This document shows positions 5,257 to 6,917 of a DNA stretch of 6,917 nt, in pieces. The position numbers were made by a program, and so were the translations under genes. A model generated the notes under the pieces. The model was not told where the DNA came from. It was given only the letters and a program-made list of their open reading frames with translations, and searched no databases. Source of the stretch: Desulfobacterales bacterium (GTDB taxonomy: Bacteria; Desulfobacterota; Desulfobacteria; Desulfobacterales; 4be13); assembly GCA_029940115.1 (NCBI GenBank), contig JAOZRQ010000379.1:1-6917 (forward strand), read 5' to 3'. How positions within the stretch are numbered: position 1 is the stretch's first letter; each line of letters begins with the position of its first letter.

Positions 5257-6582
5257 AAAGTGATGGCAAAGGTTGCCCCTGTTCCGGGACCAGATTCCAC
5301 CCGCACGGTTCCCCCATGATTTTCAATGATCATTTTCGTGATGGACAGGCCGAACCCGATGCCATGAACTTTTGTGCTGAACAGCGGTTCAAAGACTTTT
5401 TCAAGTTGTTCGGGTGGGATTCCCGGTCCGGTGTCGGCGACTGAGAGTTCGACTTGCCCCGATTTTGCAGATTGTGCCATGACCGTGAGTTCACCCGTCT
5501 CGTTCATGGCCTGAACCTCATTTTTGACGATATTCTTCAGAGCCATGCGGATCTGCTCGGTGTCTATCCGAACGAAGACAGCCTCATCCGGAAAATGCGT
5601 GATGACCTTCACCGTACCCGGTATTTTTGAATTTTTCAACGATTTGTGAACCACATCGCTCAAAACATGTGTCTCCGTCCGGGGCTTTTCCATCCGGGTC
5701 AGGTTGAGCAGGCTCTCGATGATGGCGGTGGATTGGTGTACGTTTGCGCTGATCCGCTCCAAGTGTTGGTGTGTTTTCGCATTGCCCTGTCCGAGCCTCA
5801 TCTTCAGAAAATAGACGGAACTGTCTATCGCGGCCAAGGATTGCGGATTTCATGGGAGATGCTGCCTGCAAAATGGCCCAGCACGGCGAGACGTTCCTTC
5901 AGGAGCAGTTCATCCTGGGCTTTTTTCAGTTCCTGTGTGCGTTCCTCGACCATATCTTCGAGATGTTCCGAATATTCCTTGATCTGTTCCTCTGCCCGCT
6001 TGCGGTCAAGCCAAGTGCTGAACGCCTCGGCGACACCGTTGACCAGGTTCTGTTCATGAGGGAGCAGGAAGGGCATCTCCTCCGTATAACTGACCCGCAA
6101 ATGTCCACATACCTCACCTTGCACTCTGATCTCCGCATGGAGCGCGTGCGAAAGCCCCTCCTCAATGCACTTCTCGGATTTGAATCGTTTGTCATCCAAT
6201 TCAATCACGGGCATGGCGATCTCCGGGAACTGCATGCCTGAAATCAGGTGCTCGAAAGCGCGTCGGCAAAGCTCATCAATGGGCCAATCTTTCTGGATCT
6301 CATGACTCATGGCGTAGAGGCAGGTCAGTTCCTTGACCCTCTCCCGGAACGCCTTCTCTGTCCGTTTGCGCTCTTTGACCTCTTTCGATAACTTCCGGTT
6401 CCAAAACAGGCTGATTCCCGCGATGAAAATAAAAATGCCCGATCATCCGAAAATCTGGCATTTTGGGACGATGCGTCTTGAAATGCCTTTGATTCCGGAT
6501 GGTTGCCTTCAGCGCAACTCCCCGAAGTGACGAAAGACAGAAAAATGAGAAGAATAAGTGCAAATTGCAATTTTGGTTTCAT
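5238..6582 (-). pseudogene. membrane sensor histidine kinase, split by two apparent 1-base deletions
   Basis: Three consecutive frames make one kinase: about 6582-6442, about 6442-5838 and 5837-5238; restoring one base at each junction gives roughly 448 residues. Order: signal-like hydrophobic start (KLQFALILLIFLSFVTSGSC), short outer segment, membrane helix GIFIFIAGISLFW, then RVKELTCLYAMSHEIQ, the start of a sensor region familiar from deltaproteobacterial kinases, a coiled coil with ERTQELKKAQDELLLKERL, the H-box ISHEIRNP (His codon 5852-5854), and the ATPase domain with N-box NIVKNEVQAM, DTGPGI, and GIGFGLS. It would sense a signal at the membrane and phosphorylate a regulator. The N-box has E where A is usual. 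The second break falls inside the H-box (IRNP|LAAI). Both breaks lie at short G or C runs, so sequencing error is as likely as decay. The start lies within the upstream repeat array without a Shine-Dalgarno. Confidence 0.82.
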
Positions 6583-6784
6583 GAGTTTGTGAGTTTCATG
6601 AGTTTGTGAGTTTGATGAGTTTATGAGTTTGATGAGTTTATGAGTTTGATGAGTTTGTGAGTTTGATGAGTTTATGAGTTTGATGAGTTTATGAGTTTAT
6701 GAGTTTAATGAGTTTGATGAGTTTATGAGTTTGATGAGTTTATGAGTTTGATGAGTTTATGAGTTTAATGAGTTTATGAGTTGT
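6581..6784. repeat. tandem array of 24 copies of ATGAGTTT(R)
   Basis: About 200 bp made of 8-9-nt units, mostly ATGAGTTTG or ATGAGTTTA, many arranged as 17-nt pairs; I count 24 GAGTT-containing units, the last one truncated (ATGAGTTG). On the minus strand it reads CTCATAAACTCATCAAA and so on, and forms the leader of the kinase gene: the kinase ATG (6582-6580) lies in the first unit. The array has no Shine-Dalgarno-like purine run on that strand. Regular 8/9-nt spacing suggests replication slippage. Confidence 0.93.
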
Positions 6785-6917
6785 TTCTGTAGGGTTCAGG
6801 TTTGTTGCCATCATATTGGTGCCTGTCATTTTTGATGCCTCCATTGTCTGAACTGTGATTCGTGTGATCAGATGATTGCCATGATTTGTCCATCCATTGT
6901 TCCGTCAAACATTTGTG
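6785..6917. other. gene-free edge, nothing assignable
   Basis: No open frame of note on either strand and no RNA gene signature. The sequence GTGATTCGTGTGATCAGATG followed by ATTGCCATGATTTGTC resembles other low-complexity intergenic repeats built on GTGATT/CATGATT, but no second copy lies in the window. The kinase promoter would be expected in or to the right of this stretch; no convincing boxes were seen. Confidence 0.4.

Noticed and set aside
6300..6563. Separate 87-codon minus-strand gene beginning MHLFFSFF
   Set aside because: It overlaps the kinase N-terminal coding region in a third frame; the 6582 start gives a proper signal-like sequence that joins the kinase after one base.
6581..6784. 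CRISPR array or iteron origin
   Set aside because: Units are 8-9 nt and contiguous with no spacers; there is no replication initiator gene or DnaA-box cluster nearby.

Overview
The window looks like a chromosomal segment from a roughly 50% GC, repeat-rich Gram-negative bacterium. A Desulfobacterota-type (sulfate-reducer-like) genome is my best guess, from the sensor-kinase N-terminal region (RVKELTCLY...), the short MoaE, and the crowding of intergenic repeats. This is family-level recollection, not a search result. One gene is on the plus strand; everything from about 1637 to 6582 is on the minus strand.

Layout, left to right. 1-594 is a gene-free stretch built from several small repeats: a CCGCCTGAAGGCGG hairpin, an imperfect inverted repeat, a 30-bp direct repeat and a 20-bp-arm inverted repeat. 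595-1587 is a family 2 glycosyltransferase on the plus strand. It is convergent with a molybdenum-cofactor cluster on the minus strand, read in the order mobA (3531-2905), moaE-like (2883-2527), moaC (2122-1637). MoaC acts in cyclic pyranopterin monophosphate (cPMP) formation, MoaE in sulfur insertion to make molybdopterin, and MobA adds GMP to give the guanine dinucleotide cofactor. The 404-bp moaE-moaC gap holds three tandem hairpin-containing units whose arms match the inverted repeat upstream of the glycosyltransferase.

Upstream of mobA lies a damaged block: a response-regulator remnant without its phospho-acceptor half (3534-3800), an AAA_14/DUF4143-type ATPase (3797-5041) whose natural start at 5113 is followed by an in-frame TAG at codon 3, a perfect 19-bp inverted repeat over its leader, and a sensor histidine kinase (5238-6582) split by two apparent one-base deletions. 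The kinase and receiver remnant may once have been a two-component pair, later separated by arrival of the ATPase gene. This is inference. Both kinase shifts fall in short G/C homopolymers, so base-calling error is a live alternative.

The kinase start sits in a 200-bp array of 24 copies of ATGAGTTT(R). Almost every intergenic space here is filled by a different repeat family, and the 3' ends of mobA and the kinase are themselves repeat-like. I do not see a clearly new defence or mobile system. The most notable items are the hairpin array before moaC, the palindrome plus amber codon at the ATPase start, and the repeat array forming the kinase leader.
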